NCBI GenBank assembly: GCA_009760855.2
Contig: WPIO01000565.1
Span: 1-24,663 of the forward strand
Reading direction: 5' to 3'
Origin: Cristatella mucedo
Lineage: Eukaryota; Bryozoa; Phylactolaemata; Cristatellidae
Length of the DNA stretch: 24,663 bases
Part shown: positions 1 through 9,376 of the stretch, in pieces
Numbering within the stretch: the stretch's first letter is position 1
How the letters are laid out: every line of letters starts with the position of its first letter
Program-made: the position numbers and the translations under genes
Notes under the pieces: generated by a model
What the model was told of the DNA's origin: nothing
What the model saw: the letters and a program-made list of their open reading frames with translations, nothing else
The model's database searches: none

Positions 1-370
1 TGGATTAATAATATAGAGTATTATGTTGTCTCTGCCTGCATGTGATTCACATTTGTCACATTGTCTAGCTTACTTTCCACAGGTACAGTATTACTATGAC
101 TTGTGAGTGTCTCAACTGACGACTTTTTGAGATGCCGGCTGTATCTAGGACAATTGGATTGTCTATCAGGGAGCTAAATCGTGGTTTAGGCGCCAGCAGC
201 TATTACCCCAGGGTTAGTTATCTCAGCAAACTTCGCAGTGAGCATTGCAAGATCTGCTTTGCATCCGACGTCTCACTCGTTCAATTTAAGTGGTTGGCAT
301 ACAGTTTAAACACCCGTTTTGTTCTCATGTTTCTGCTTGCATTTGTTTCTCAAAGCTTAGTTTTCCTATC
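1..370. other. No gene recognised
   Basis: I see no recognisable gene here. An 80-codon open frame (132-374, +) has no motif I know and is of a length expected by chance at this base composition. The last bases before 371 are pyrimidine-rich and end in ATAG, which could be a splice acceptor, but they are better read as the left flank of the transposase relic that starts about there. Confidence 0.4.
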
Positions 371-1215
371 ATAGATACGAAGAAATTGAGTGCAGTGGAG
401 AGTTTTGAGAAGATTAGGGGAACGATGAGCATTGTTTTAAAGGAGGAAATTGCAAGTACAAGTAAGTCGACTTTCTTAATATAGCAGTAGGAGCATCAGT
501 GATACCAAAGTCTCACCGTAGTCAAGAAAAAGCAGGTGGTGAAAGCTGTAACGCCAGCTAAGGGTGGTGAAAACAATGTCTATACGACGGATAGCTATCG
601 ATGAAAAAATTGAAAAGCTAATAGTGGTGTGGCTGACGGAAAAACTGCTCGAAAGAGATATTTATACCTAGGCTATAATCTGCTACAGGTTGGTAGGTAG
701 GTACTACTAGGTAGGTACTACGAGATAGGTACTACTTCAAAGGCATCGGGCTAGCCAATAAAAGCTAGTAGGGGCTGATAAGGGATTCTTTAAAAACGAG
801 GACCGTCATTCTCTTCTTCATAAGGCATGTTATGCTGTAAGCTTGAATATGAAGGTGGTTGCAGATTACTTCGAAACGTTCGCTAGAATTGTAGCAGCAG
901 AAGGATACGCATCGCAGAAACTCATACATTTTTGTGAGACATTAGTCTTGTGAAATATGATGCAGATGAAGGCTCACATAAAAGCATAGCAGAGAACGGT
1001 ACCTGGCTAAAAACCAATTAAGGACAGTCAAGACCTTGGCTCACTTTGTCGATGCAGGTGGCGACTGCATGATAAAGCAGCCTCTGATTTACTTTTCGGA
1101 AACCGCAGACCCTTCAACATGGGAATGTGAAAGAGAAAGAAAGGACCATGTGGAGGGCTATCACAAGAGTGCAGGCAACCTGGCAGTTCTTTTAAAATTA
1201 AACCGGTGAATGTGA
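371..1215 (+). pseudogene. Decayed pogo/Tigger-type (Tc1/mariner superfamily) transposase
   Basis: Intact members bind transposon ends through an N-terminal psq-type helix-turn-helix plus a CENP-B/Tc5 domain and cut DNA with a DDE core. Here the pieces occur in family order but in shifting frames. 380-484 reads as a psq-type helix-turn-helix, starting KKLSAVESFEKI and ending in STSKSTFLI before a stop. About 520-665 has a CENP-B-like stretch (DEKIEKLIVVWLTEKL). About 785-950 reads FFKNEDRHSLLHKA and later IVAAEGYASQKL, matching the region before the first catalytic Asp. About 990-1035 has a TVPG-x-K-x-x-KDS motif, the family's PGxKASKDR signature. About 1050-1110 has GGDCMIKQPLIYFSE, matching GDFKLKPLLIY-SE. 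At least three stops or frameshifts are present and the second half of the catalytic core is missing. Family assignment is from remembered motifs; a jerky-like domesticated relative is less likely given the damage. Confidence 0.75.
692..737. repeat. Short tandem repeat, 14-bp unit, about three copies
   Basis: Three consecutive near-identical 14-bp units of the form GGTAGGTACTACTA lie inside the transposase relic, with single-base changes in the second and third. They interrupt its reading frame, so they probably arose after it was inactivated. Confidence 0.8.
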
Positions 1216-1481
1216 TCTTCGGCTTTGATAACAAAATATCTCAAGAAATCTAACCTAATATTAATATTAACACACTTGATAAAGAGCTTTCGGAGAACTT
1301 AATCTCTTCCTAGGCGCTTTACATTTGCTACAAAGGGAAACGCGATTCAATCATGAGGATTATCATGCTTGATAGACAACATGAACAACGAGGTTAAGGG
1401 TGACATGCACTAGGTAGGCATTCAAATGCTGTTAGTGCCAGCATGCACAGTGTCAGCATGCATAAGCACATAAAGGATGAA
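1216..1481. other. No gene recognised
   Basis: Nothing recognisable. The C-terminal half of a Tigger transposase would be expected here if the relic continued, but I could not find its motifs in any frame. Confidence 0.35.
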
Positions 1482-1830
1482 TCAAAGGAACCCACTCAAT
1501 GCTGTCCTAAATAGGTGCGTTTTTAAGTTCCTTTTAAATGTGGTCAGGTCAGGGGATGTTCTGACGCATGTCGGGAGGGAGTTCCAGGCTTTGGGAGCAT
1601 ACAAACTAAATGCGTGGTCTCCAAAGGATTTCAGGTTTGAACGGGGTATTTGTAGACTGTTGGGTTCCGAAAAGCAGGTGGTACGATGCTTGGCCCGGTG
1701 GTGGAGTATATCTAAGAAATAGGCTGGAGCCAAATAATGAAGTGACCTAAAGGTGAGCGACAAAACTTTGAAGTCGATCCGTTGCTTGACTGGCTGTCAG
1801 TTCAGCCAGTCAAGATGCAGCTAGAGAACC
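1482..1830 (-). pseudogene. LINE reverse transcriptase, C-terminal end (CR1/L2-like)
   Basis: This is the 3' end of the pol frame of a non-LTR retrotransposon, which copies element RNA into DNA at the target site. On the minus strand the frame runs from about 1800 to 1482. It contains PVKQRIDFKVLSLTF, then LHYLAPAYFLDIL, then LKSFGDHAFSLYAPKAWNSLP and finally FKRNLKTHLF. These match the common LINE tail: LHWLPVxxRIxFK, KALHGLAPxYLxEL, GDRAFSxAAPxLWNSLP and a closing FKxxLKTHLF. About 105 codons are open, so it is the least damaged LINE piece in the window. The catalytic FADD region is absent, so it is a 5'-truncated copy. The clade assignment (CR1/L2/Rex-like) is tentative. Confidence 0.88.
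1785..1814. repeat. Perfect 12-bp inverted repeat with 6-nt loop
   Basis: CTTGACTGGCTG at 1785-1796 is the exact reverse complement of CAGCCAGTCAAG at 1803-1814, separated by six bases. It falls where the LINE frame would encode its LHWLPV motif, so one arm may be a local inverted duplication of the other. Confidence 0.85.
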
Positions 1831-1957
1831 AGTCGTTATATGCCCGTCTCCCATGTTTCCATTTTTTATTCGTTTGTTTATAGCTCTTAGAGAACTTGAC
1901 ATTTTACCGTTTTCCATGCATGCCCGGGACTTGTGCCTCTGACCACTTCAAGATCTC

Positions 1958-2049
1958 TTTAGGTGCCAGAATTTAAACTACTGGGCAGAACAGTGTGGCA
2001 TGCGAGCAAGCTTGTCTAGCCGATCCAGATCCATTTTCATTCGACCGAC
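1958..2049 (+). repeat. 92-bp direct repeat, copy A
   Basis: This is about 90 per cent identical to 2367-2459. Both copies start near TTTAGG(T/A)GCCAGAA and end in CCATTTTCATTCGACCGAC, and similarity falls off on both sides. The pair brackets about 317 bp that contains the candidate exon at 2168-2263. No protein frame is recognised in the repeat. Confidence 0.85.
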
Positions 2050-2167
2050 GGCAATGAATTGACTTATTCCCATAAGTGCAGTTTGAAGTCGTTTGGTGTA
2101 CAACTCAGATTTACTTGTAAAACTCGTTGCTTGTGCTTGGCTAACAAAACATGCTGCTCTGCTGTAG

Positions 2168-2263
2168 CTACAGGAGATACTGGAAATGGTAACGTAGCTA
2201 ACCCTGCTAACACACCAAGTGCTGGAGCTGGTTCAGCTCCTCCAACAATCGATGGGGCAGCCG
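2168..2263 (+). CDS. Candidate 96-nt internal exon, phase 1-1, Ala/Pro/Gly/Thr-rich
   Basis: The sequence CTGCTCTGCTGTAG at 2154-2167 is a good 3' splice site, and G|GTAAGT at 2263-2269 is a consensus donor. The 96 nt between them are open in the frame that enters and leaves in phase 1, so the exon could be skipped or duplicated without shifting frame. The encoded 32-residue segment is low-complexity (GNGNVANPANTPSAGAGSAP is its middle), like a linker or O-glycosylated stalk. The flanking bases (TTGCTTGTGCTT before, AAGTACT-GCAGC after) resemble those around the 54-nt candidate exons at 9377 and 20179, suggesting an old duplication. No neighbouring exons of a host gene could be placed, so transcription is unproven and it may be a chance open stretch. 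Confidence 0.4.
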
Positions 2264-2366
2264 GTAAGTACTGGCAGCAACCGCCTAGGTCGACCAATCT
2301 GTCCTCATTTTTTTTTAATCTGGCTTTGGCCTAATTAGGATTTCGATTTTTAATAAGTGACCAGTG

Positions 2367-2459
2367 TTTAGGAGCCAGAACATTAGCTACTGGGCAGAAC
2401 CAGTGTAGCATGCGACCAAGCTTTTCTAGCCGATCCAGATCCATTTTCATTCGACCGAC
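2367..2459 (+). repeat. 92-bp direct repeat, copy B
   Basis: Second copy of the repeat at 1958-2049, with one extra base and about nine substitutions. Confidence 0.85.
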
Positions 2460-2694
2460 TTTGTGAGCCATACATGTAGCTGCATGTGGGAGGTAGATAT
2501 GCCATGTGTCATTTGCTAATGGAAGCTTCTAATGCAGCCGTATGCGATATCAAATAATAATCAGTATGCTACCGATGTGAGTTTTAGTTCAACGAAACGT
2601 CAAGACGTAGGTGTTACTGTATGATGCTAGCACAGGTTTTCCTTCAGGTGTAAATAGCCCTCAAGCTGAAGTCGTTGGTTCATGTTAAGCTTAC
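2460..2694. other. No gene recognised
   Basis: Short spacer between the 92-bp repeat and the 387-bp tandem duplication. I see no open frame, motif or repeat in it. Confidence 0.4.
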
Positions 2695-3081
2695 TGTACT
2701 TTTTACTTGTGAGTTCCTTTTAAAATCAGCTGATTTTTAGTAAATGATCTCACATTCGCTAGTCTTAACTTCGATAATACCTGAGGTCGTGGCTGCGTGA
2801 GGGCTTTGGACCACTCGAAACACGGCTGCTACTTTCGTGATTGACGTCTAATAGGCTGTAAGAAGCACTTTCATTAGTATGGCCTCTCTTTAAACGACAG
2901 CTAGTTCAACCAGCTAGAACGCGACCGATAATGTAACGTAATGTAATGTATCTCGGTCTGCAACTCCACATCGTTATACAGACTATGTGGGTGTGAGGCA
3001 TTGAAGTTTTGTACAGCACACTCGTAGCCTAAGTGTCTGTTGGTATGCTTTCGGTAGTCTACAAACTTAAGTAGTTTTAGT
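2695..3081 (+). repeat. Tandem duplication, unit 1 (387-bp period)
   Basis: The unit starts TGTACTTTTTACTTGTGAGT and recurs at 3082 with about 80 per cent identity throughout. Shared landmarks are CGATAATACCTGAG, TTTGGACCACT, GAAGCACTTTC and AACTCCACATCGTT. No terminal inverted repeats or recognisable protein are present. A short related stretch (TTCCTTTTAA...TTTTTAGTAA) appears again near 22147, so the unit may belong to a dispersed family. Confidence 0.85.
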
Positions 3082-3455
3082 AGTACTTTTTACTTATTAG
3101 CTCCTTTTAGGATAAGCTGATTGTCAGTGAATGTTCTTACGCGCTGAGATCTTAATTTCGATAATACCTGAGTTGGTGGCTCTGTGAGGGTTTTGGACCA
3201 CTGGAAAAACGTCTGCTCCTTTTGTGATGACAGTCCAATAAGCTGTATGAAGCACTTTCGTTAGTATGGTCTCGCTTGAAACGACAGCTAGTTCAAAAGC
3301 CAGATTGCGACTGATAATGCAATGTAATTTAATTTGTCTCCATCCGAAACTCCACATCGTTCTAAAGACTATATAGGTGTTAGGCATTTGAGTTGTGTAT
3401 AGCACACACCTTAGCCTAAGCGGCTGTCCGTACGCATTCGGTAGCCAACAGACTT
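3082..3455 (+). repeat. Tandem duplication, unit 2
   Basis: Second copy of the 387-bp unit, joined head-to-tail to the first. A 93-codon minus-strand frame (3124-3405) runs through it, but the matching stretch in unit 1 is broken by stops in that frame, so I do not call a gene. Confidence 0.85.
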
Positions 3456-3589
3456 CGTCTCACGCAACAAAGAGAAAGTGGCAAGCATAGCAAAGTCAGG
3501 AGAGCAGTTGAAATAGTGAGTGGCATGGAAGTAGCCGCACAGGACCGCTGATAACGATGTGGCTTAGTCGGCAGCAGGAGAGTGGTTGT

Positions 3590-3785
3590 CGTTGCATATG
3601 TATCGTGAATGCGAGTTCCACGTCTAGGATCTACAGAGCTAAAGCTTCTGTCGCCAAAGGTCTTTAAGCAACGGAATGGGACAGGTAATATTTTGTCCAC
3701 GAGTGACCTGAGGGCTCAAAGTCGCTGAAACTGGTGCAGCAGCTCAGATAGGTACGAAGGAGGCAAGCCGTGGTTGGCCTCTAGG
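3590..3785 (-). pseudogene. LINE reverse transcriptase end, decayed
   Basis: Read on the minus strand from about 3785 this gives HGLPPSYLSELLHQFQ, a stop, ALRSLVDKILPVP, then LKTFGDRSFSSVDPR. That is the standard LINE tail KALHGLAPSYLSELL...LRS...LKTFGDRAFSVAAPRLW, after which the WNSLP motif has been lost to small changes. It is a short truncated relic of the same broad LINE type as at 1482-1830. Confidence 0.75.
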
Positions 3786-3899
3786 GTCAGCATAGGAACT
3801 TTGATCGCCGTTACTAAGTCGTTAGCATTAGGGAGTCGGAAAATAGTAGGCGTTAGTCTACAAAGGAGGCTGCTTTAAACTAAGCAACTAGCCGCTCTA

Positions 3900-4330
3900 A
3901 TTTTGTCGCTAAAAAACCGTTGGCAACAGTGCTTTTGCCGTACAGGTCCTAGACTGTGGAACGAACTCACGTGCAAATTCTCACTCAACGTCATCTAATC
4001 TCATGCGGCCCACTCGCTACATTCTATAAAGCCGTCCTGTGCTGCTAATTCAATGCTGCTCCTACATCGACTGGTGTAGTCACTCTGGTATGTTTCTGCA
4101 TGCGAACTTGCTGCCTAGGGTGAAGGTACCGAATGCGAATAGAAAGCTAATTAGGCTTTGAGAGACCTACAAACGACTGTCCTGCAAAACACTCTTATAG
4201 TCTTTCTGGATTTGTGGAGCTACAGAAGACCAAGGAGAGCGGTCAATTCGTTAGACAAGTCGTCCGGTCTCACTTGAAGCAGCTTCTAGCTAAACGAGCG
4301 AGATCGTAACTGACGAGCATAATTTCCGAT
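3900..4330 (+). pseudogene. LINE end plus downstream module, oldest-looking copy
   Basis: About 3912-3970 translates to KTVGNSAFAV and, after a one-base shift, PRLWNEL, the closing motif of the LINE reverse transcriptase. The roughly 350 bp that follow match, with many changes, the sequence after the same motif in the tandem units: CATCTAATCTCATG, GCTACATTCTATA(A/C)AGCCGTCCTGT and TTCGTTAGACAAG. The 3' flank therefore travelled with the element end, perhaps as its 3' untranslated region. Confidence 0.65.
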
Positions 4331-4689
4331 TAATTAACAGCCTGGACTCGGAAAGAGTGAGCGATAATCCGTGAAGAAGGCTGTGTAAAAGCAACAGTCG
4401 CGAAATGTGAAGGGTTTGCATAATTCGGAATCCCCATATTATTTGGGGTCAGAAAATACTGAACTTTTGTCGCTTGGCTGGCAGGGCTAGTTGCAGAGTC
4501 ACTAGATACAAATCTCACAGCCGGTTTACTTTTTGCAAACATTTACCAAGAAGTAACAGCAGTTAATTAGTCAGGGGGTGTATTAAGCTCAGCCCCATCG
4601 ATTTTTCATTTTTTTACATAACTTTGATCGATTTTGCACGTCACCGGCACCTCTAACGTCTCAAGTGCAACACAGGCGGGCCATTAGAA
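4331..4689. other. No gene recognised
   Basis: A 70-codon minus-strand frame (4330-4542) has no motif I recognise and no paralogue in the window to test it against. The rest is AT-rich spacer. Confidence 0.35.
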
Positions 4690-5400
4690 CGACTATGTCA
4701 CTGCACCTAGTAATGAACGTGGCGGCGTGGCCAGTTTATAAATCCCAGAGGTTGTATCGCGTTTCTCTTTCATTTAAATAGCTTAGATGGCTACCGTCTG
4801 ATGGATGAACACTGTCCTTTGTCTCACACGCACGGCCCCCATGACTTAACACGTTCTGACCTAGCTGAACTGCTGCACCCGTTTCACTATCGGCCAACCC
4901 CCAGGTCCTTTGTGGACAACAATTAGTAGTTCCATTTCTTTGCACGAAGACCATTGGCCATAGAGCTTTTGCTATACAGGTCCTTGACTGTGGAACGAAC
5001 TAATATGCATATTATCATGCCATGACATATACACTCCTGCTACCCAAGTATGTAATATTCTATGAAGCTGTCCTGAGCTCCTACTTCCATGCTACTCCTA
5101 CTACAACTTGTCTTCTCGCTCATAATGCTCTTAACTTTCCACTTGCTGCCTTGGATAATGTAACGTGGTAGCTACCGAACTCATACAAAAAGCCACTTAT
5201 GTTTTGAGTGAACTATATACAACTCTCCTGCTGAACACCCCCAGAGCCTTAATAGATTTGTTTAGCTACAGACAAGGAAGATCAGCGAATTTTTAGAGCA
5301 ACCTCGTAAATCGTAGGCTGGAATGCAGTTTGAAGAGTTCAGGGTTAGATGCCGACCTACCCAGGTGCAAAGATTACATCTGTGTCTACACCAGGACGAT
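4690..5400 (+). pseudogene. LINE reverse transcriptase end plus downstream module, diverged copy
   Basis: From about 4700 the plus strand reads LHLVMNVAAWPVYKSQRLYR, then LRWLP, then LAELLHPFHYRPTPRSF and, near 4942, a frame-shifted RTIGHRAFA followed by the nucleotides of the LWNEL motif. This is the order of the LINE tail (LQxVxNxAA...LHWLPV...LAELL...RS...FA...PRLWNEL). Stops and frameshifts are frequent. The following 400 bp match the downstream module of the tandem units weakly. It appears to be an older relative of the module that was later amplified. Confidence 0.65.
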
Positions 5401-5420
5401 TAGAAAGGCCAGGTTTTTTT

Positions 5421-6086
5421 TCATTGGCTAACTGCTGTCTTGCTTGTCGAACCACTAATTAATTTTGTGCGATGGTGAAAACTGTGATTGATACGTCCGA
5501 TTGGTGTCACTCCTTGGATATTCGCTTCATATGGAATATAGTTTCCCTCGGTCTTCGATAAAATATTCTCACACATCCGTGCCTCACGAGAGCCACCTCC
5601 AACATGAATGCATGGACCAAGTAGCAACCAGTCACCTCCTTTAATACATTGTAGACCACGTTATAGACCAGTAGTTTTTAATTTTTGACTTCGTTGATTC
5701 AATCTTTTTGTGTGCTGTTGATCAAGAAAACCAGCCGCCAGATGCACGGCAGCAGTAGAAACCGCAGAATGTAGCCTCCAAACTGTATTAGTGGGCTTCA
5801 GTCGATATACACCTGTTTGAGCAGCCACACAAGACAGATCTAGCACATTCCCACACACAAGGACCCAGTAGAAATAACTCCTTGTTTTGCAGGCTGACAT
5901 GTATTTCTCAGCATATAGGAAACAACAGTAATATGTTAGCATTGCATATTCTGAGATTTGAATATGGTTCAACGCAGTTAACATTTGCTCTAAAGAAAGT
6001 GCGATCAAATTGTCAGCGATGGCAAGGACAAAGTTGTCAGGCATTATACGGTGAGAGGTCAACGAGAAAGCAACGTCACATAATTA
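5421..6086 (-). pseudogene. Long minus-strand frame with one internal stop; unknown protein
   Basis: One minus-strand frame stays open from about 6086 to 5421 (roughly 220 codons) except for a single TAA near 5661. At this base composition about a dozen stops would be expected by chance, so coding ancestry is plausible. The upstream part (about 6062-5661) contains LEQMLTALNHIQISEYAML, a hydrophobic stretch around SYFYWVLVCGNVLDLSC, and AVSTAAVHLAAGFLDQQ. The downstream part contains LLLGPCIHVGGGSREARM and PIGRINHSF. I do not recognise the family. The opposite strand is also open for 141 codons over 5882-6307, which weakens the case. It could be a once-coding exon, part of an unrecognised transposon, or chance. 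Confidence 0.35.
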
Positions 6087-6339
6087 CTTGTAGCATGCTC
6101 AATAGAAATATGAATAATACGACTACATGTTACGAAAACGACGTCAGCATGCTCAATATTTCAAGGGCTAGCTTCCATAGTATCAGCTGCAATGACAATG
6201 CTTATGCAGAATTTCCAGGCTGTATTGAATGGTGTGAGGAACAAATTAATTTACAAGGTCTGTTTAAAATGTCGACCAGTCAGGGGATGTCACGAAGTCA
6301 GCCGTGAGTTAGTTTCTAAGTTGGAAAATAGAAGAGCTA

Positions 6340-6545
6340 AAAAGAAACACTGTCACAAACTACAGGGAGCTTCGTATGACGTATCGCTGAACGATGTGAA
6401 CCCTACAACCTCACATGACTTCTGCCCTTTCCTGCTGTGTCTCTGCCATTCTCCATAAATCTCCTACAATTAATACAGCTATCTGATCCGGTATTTTAAT
6501 TTAGGTACAAGCATTACGTCTTAATTACCATGCTGAGTTTATATC
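6340..6545 (+). repeat. Diverged copy of the right end of the U module
   Basis: The segment matches 8325-8430 and 9765-9925 in order: CTGAACGATGT-AACCC, ACCTCACAT-AC, TCTGCCC, then ATTAATACAGCTATC-GATCCGGTA. It therefore appears to be the far end of an older module whose left part lies at 4690-5400. Comparing it with the two younger copies, differences fall evenly on all three codon positions in the candidate frames, so it behaves like non-coding repeat. Confidence 0.65.
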
Positions 6546-7056
6546 GGGGGGGGAATAGCTGCCATCGCATACGGCGACTACTATGGTTCGTCAACGAGAC
6601 AGCATGCATTTCGTATCGCTTTAAATGTATCACGCTGAAGGCTCGGCGGATTAGGCTAAACCCCCTGTCGCTTACCTAGCGGCGTAACCTACCGCCTAAT
6701 GCCGTTCGGTGCACGCCTATGCAAAATAAGCTGGCCGCCACGAAACGAGCGTTTCTGGCGCTGACCTGCTTACCATTACTAAAGGGGGTCGTGAGTCCGC
6801 GGCTTGAGTTGGAAAGCGAGACACACAAATTGGGGATTTTACTGAGCTTTATTCGCAAGCGCATAAAGTTGCTGCTCGTCTAGCTCAGTTTTATCTCTAC
6901 ACTCCTCACACGCTCTCGACAGCTCAAGCACTTTTGCGGAAAAAACATGTCACCACACTTAGGCCACTACAGTGGGGAACGACTCAAATAGACGGAGCCA
7001 GAACCGGGGCCTAAACCCTGACCGGAGAACTAGGACTCTGCTTTCACCTTAAAACT
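6546..7056. other. GC-richer unique spacer, no gene recognised
   Basis: It starts with a run of eight or more G (about 6546) and is richer in G+C than its surroundings. A 62-codon minus-strand frame (6676-6864) has no recognisable motif. The distal end may contain unreadable 5' parts of the LINE that becomes recognisable at 7057. Confidence 0.4.
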
Positions 7057-7620
7057 AGCTCCTTAGTTCGATCTCTGCTGATTATTGTAATTCTCTTTTG
7101 GCTGGGCTACCAAAGATACCAATTAGGCAACTGCAGCTGACAGTGAATATAGCTGCAAAGCTATTCTTCAGGTCCGAGAAATATAGGCACGTGTCTCCTT
7201 TGCAAAACGACCTTTGCCGGATGCCGGTTGACCAACCCATTCAGAACTAAGTTCTTACGGTGACCCACAAAGCGCTCCACGGCTTGGCTTCTTCTAACTT
7301 AGCTGAACTGCTGCACTAGTTTCAGCATGTTCGCACATTCAGGTCCTTTGCAGACAATACATTAGGCTGTTTCATTCCTCTGCTATAAGACCGTTGGTGG
7401 CAGAGGCTTTAGCTTTGCTTATTCCTAGACTGAGGAGCCAGCTTCCACAATTCTTATGCAGCGACAACTACTCTTCTGCTGCCGATTGTGGCTCATCTTC
7501 ATCAGAGGTCCTGAGCTGCTACTTTTACGCTAATTACCACCTCAACTGCTCTCCTTACTCTGCTATGCTTCCCACTTTTTCTATATTGTATGAAACGAAG
7601 TCTTTTGACTGTGGAACTAA
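7057..7620 (+). pseudogene. LINE reverse transcriptase, thumb and C-terminal region
   Basis: This is the clearest plus-strand LINE piece. From 7057 it reads LVRSLL, then YCNSLLAGLPKIPIRQLQLT with NIAAKLFFRSEKYRHVSPLQ behind it, then MPVDQPIQN, a stop, VLTVTHKALHGLASSNLAEL and RTFRSFADN. These are the conserved LINE motifs DYCNSLLAGLP, LQxVxNxAARL, LHWLPVxxRI, KALHGLAPxYLxELL and LRS. The closing tail (PRLRSQLP near 7425-7448) has an R where the family has W and lies in a shifted frame. The tandem array begins inside this element at 7366, so the later units carry only its last part; U1 is thus the copy still attached to original left flank. Confidence 0.8.
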
Positions 7621-7938
7621 CTAAGGTGCAATTCTCATGCAATATCACATAATCTCATGATCCTGGATATGCTACATTCTATACAGCCGTCCTGTACTGC
7701 TCATTCTATGCAACGCCTACTTAAACTGGTCTCCTCTTTCGGGTATGCTTTTACTCTTGAATTTTCTGCCTCGGATCAAGGTTCAGAATGGAGAGAGAAA
7801 GCCAATTGAGTGACTTACACAAGATTATCCTGCGAAAGACACTTACAGCCTTCGTAGATGTGTGTCGCTACAGACAAAAGAAAGATGTAAATTCATTCAT
7901 TAGGAGTTTGTTTTTAACTGCAATTGCTTGGGCTTAAG

Positions 7939-7991
7939 GTCAGCAAGGCCGTTCACAAATGTAATGCCAACGCCGGTCCAAAGCCATACAG
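7939..7991 (+). pseudogene. Broken counterpart of the 54-nt candidate microexon (M1 copy, U1)
   Basis: It aligns with the candidate exon at 9377-9430 and keeps the AG before it and GCAAGT after it. However, it is 53 nt long and contains an in-frame TAA after about eight codons, so it cannot serve as the same exon. The same broken form recurs at 13359-13411 and 18727-18779. Confidence 0.5.
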
Positions 7992-8749
7992 GCAAGTACT
8001 TTGCAGCTACGGTCGGAGAGGCACCTGCATAATTGGATGCACGAAAACCGGCGAGAAGACGGTCTACTTGCCGTAACTTTTTCAGCGATATCTGTTGTGT
8101 ACTGTCTCTCTCACTCTTTCTATCTCTTTATTTCTGTGCGTCTTGATCCATGCATTACTCATTCTAAAGCGTTTTTGATTTTGATGACATCCTACTTTGT
8201 TGCTCTTATCCACAATCTCTCTAGGGGTATCGTCTCACGTGCACACTTCAATTATCGTTCACTTTTTCATGATAGAGTCTCACACAGTCACTTACTCTCA
8301 TGTTGCGTCTGTATCTCTTGCTTGTCACAAAATACAGGGACGATCGCATGAGGGATTGCTGAACGTCGTAAACCCTAACACCTCATATAACGTCTGCCCA
8401 CTTTTGCTGAATCTCTGCCACTATCTCACTACTACAGTTTCCACCATCGCATGCAGCAACCACACTGGGTCTTCTACGAGGTGGCTTGCATTTATGAACG
8501 TTTTAAATTGATAAATGGAAGTCCACTTTGACCTAATCATCTCTGGGCTATTAAAATGCCCAAATTAACTTGAGGTCGTTTGTTTCGTTTTCATCGCAAG
8601 TTGCATGACTCAGGGATTGCACAATCTGCTCTTCAAGTAAGACACGGGCAAACAGAAGGGGCAGTGAACCGGCACTACCTTTTTCTGAAATATTTCCCCA
8701 GCTTTCTCTCTCACTTAGCCAATACACTGCAGAAAGCTCTTGAGCGTGA

Positions 8750-9075
8750 CGATTTTCGTGCAGCTGGTAATACATGTGGCCGTTGCATGGATAGTTTATG
8801 AATCCAAGAGGTTTTGTGGTGTGTCTCAATTGCTGACATAGCTTGAATTGCTACTGGTTGATCGATTCATATAGAATAAAGTCCTGAAGTTTAGCTACAG
8901 TGGCGACCAACACTTAAGTCGTTAGGACTTAGCTAAGTCGCTGCAACAGTTTGACTCTCTTCTGCCGGAAGATCCTAGGCCGACACTAACTTAGCTGCTC
9001 AGTTCCTTCTCTTAAAGGCCGTCGGCAACAGTGCTTTTGCCGAACAGGTACTAGACTGTGGAACGAACTAAGGTG
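8750..9075 (+). pseudogene. LINE reverse transcriptase end in module M2 of U1
   Basis: In successive frames the plus strand gives VQLVIHVAVAWIVYESKRF, then LNxLLVDRFI-stop-NKVLKFSY, then KAVGNSAFAE and the nucleotides of PRLWNEL (CTAGACTGTGGAACGAACTA at 9052-9071). The order matches LQxVxNxAA, LHWLPVxxRIxYKVLKLTYK and the closing motif, so this is the same LINE end as at 4690 but shorter and heavily frameshifted. Equivalents lie at 14202-14518 and 19555-19869. Confidence 0.6.
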
Positions 9076-9376
9076 CAATTCTCATGCAATATCACCTAAT
9101 CTCATGCTCATGGATATGCTACATTCAATACAGCCGTCATGTGCTTCGAAATCCATGCAACTCCTACTTCAACTGGTCTCCTCTCTGGGGTATGCTTCTG
9201 CTTGTGTAAGTACTACCTCAGAAGATGGTTCAAATTCAGAGAGAAAGCCAATTGAGTGACATACACAGTTATCCCGAGAAAAGAGACTTTCGTCTTTGTG
9301 GAATTGTGTAGCAGACATAAAGCTGTAAATTCATTAGACAAGAGTTTGTTTTCAATTGCAATTGCTTGTGCTTTAG

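Noticed and set aside
132-374. 80-codon plus-strand frame at the left edge
   Set aside because: No motif, no homologue in the window, and a length expected by chance.
8551-8829. 92-codon minus-strand frame and overlapping 73-codon plus-strand frame in U1
   Set aside because: The plus strand of 8750 onward is explained by LINE reverse-transcriptase remnants. The minus frame has no independent paralogue supporting it beyond a few residues at 4700.
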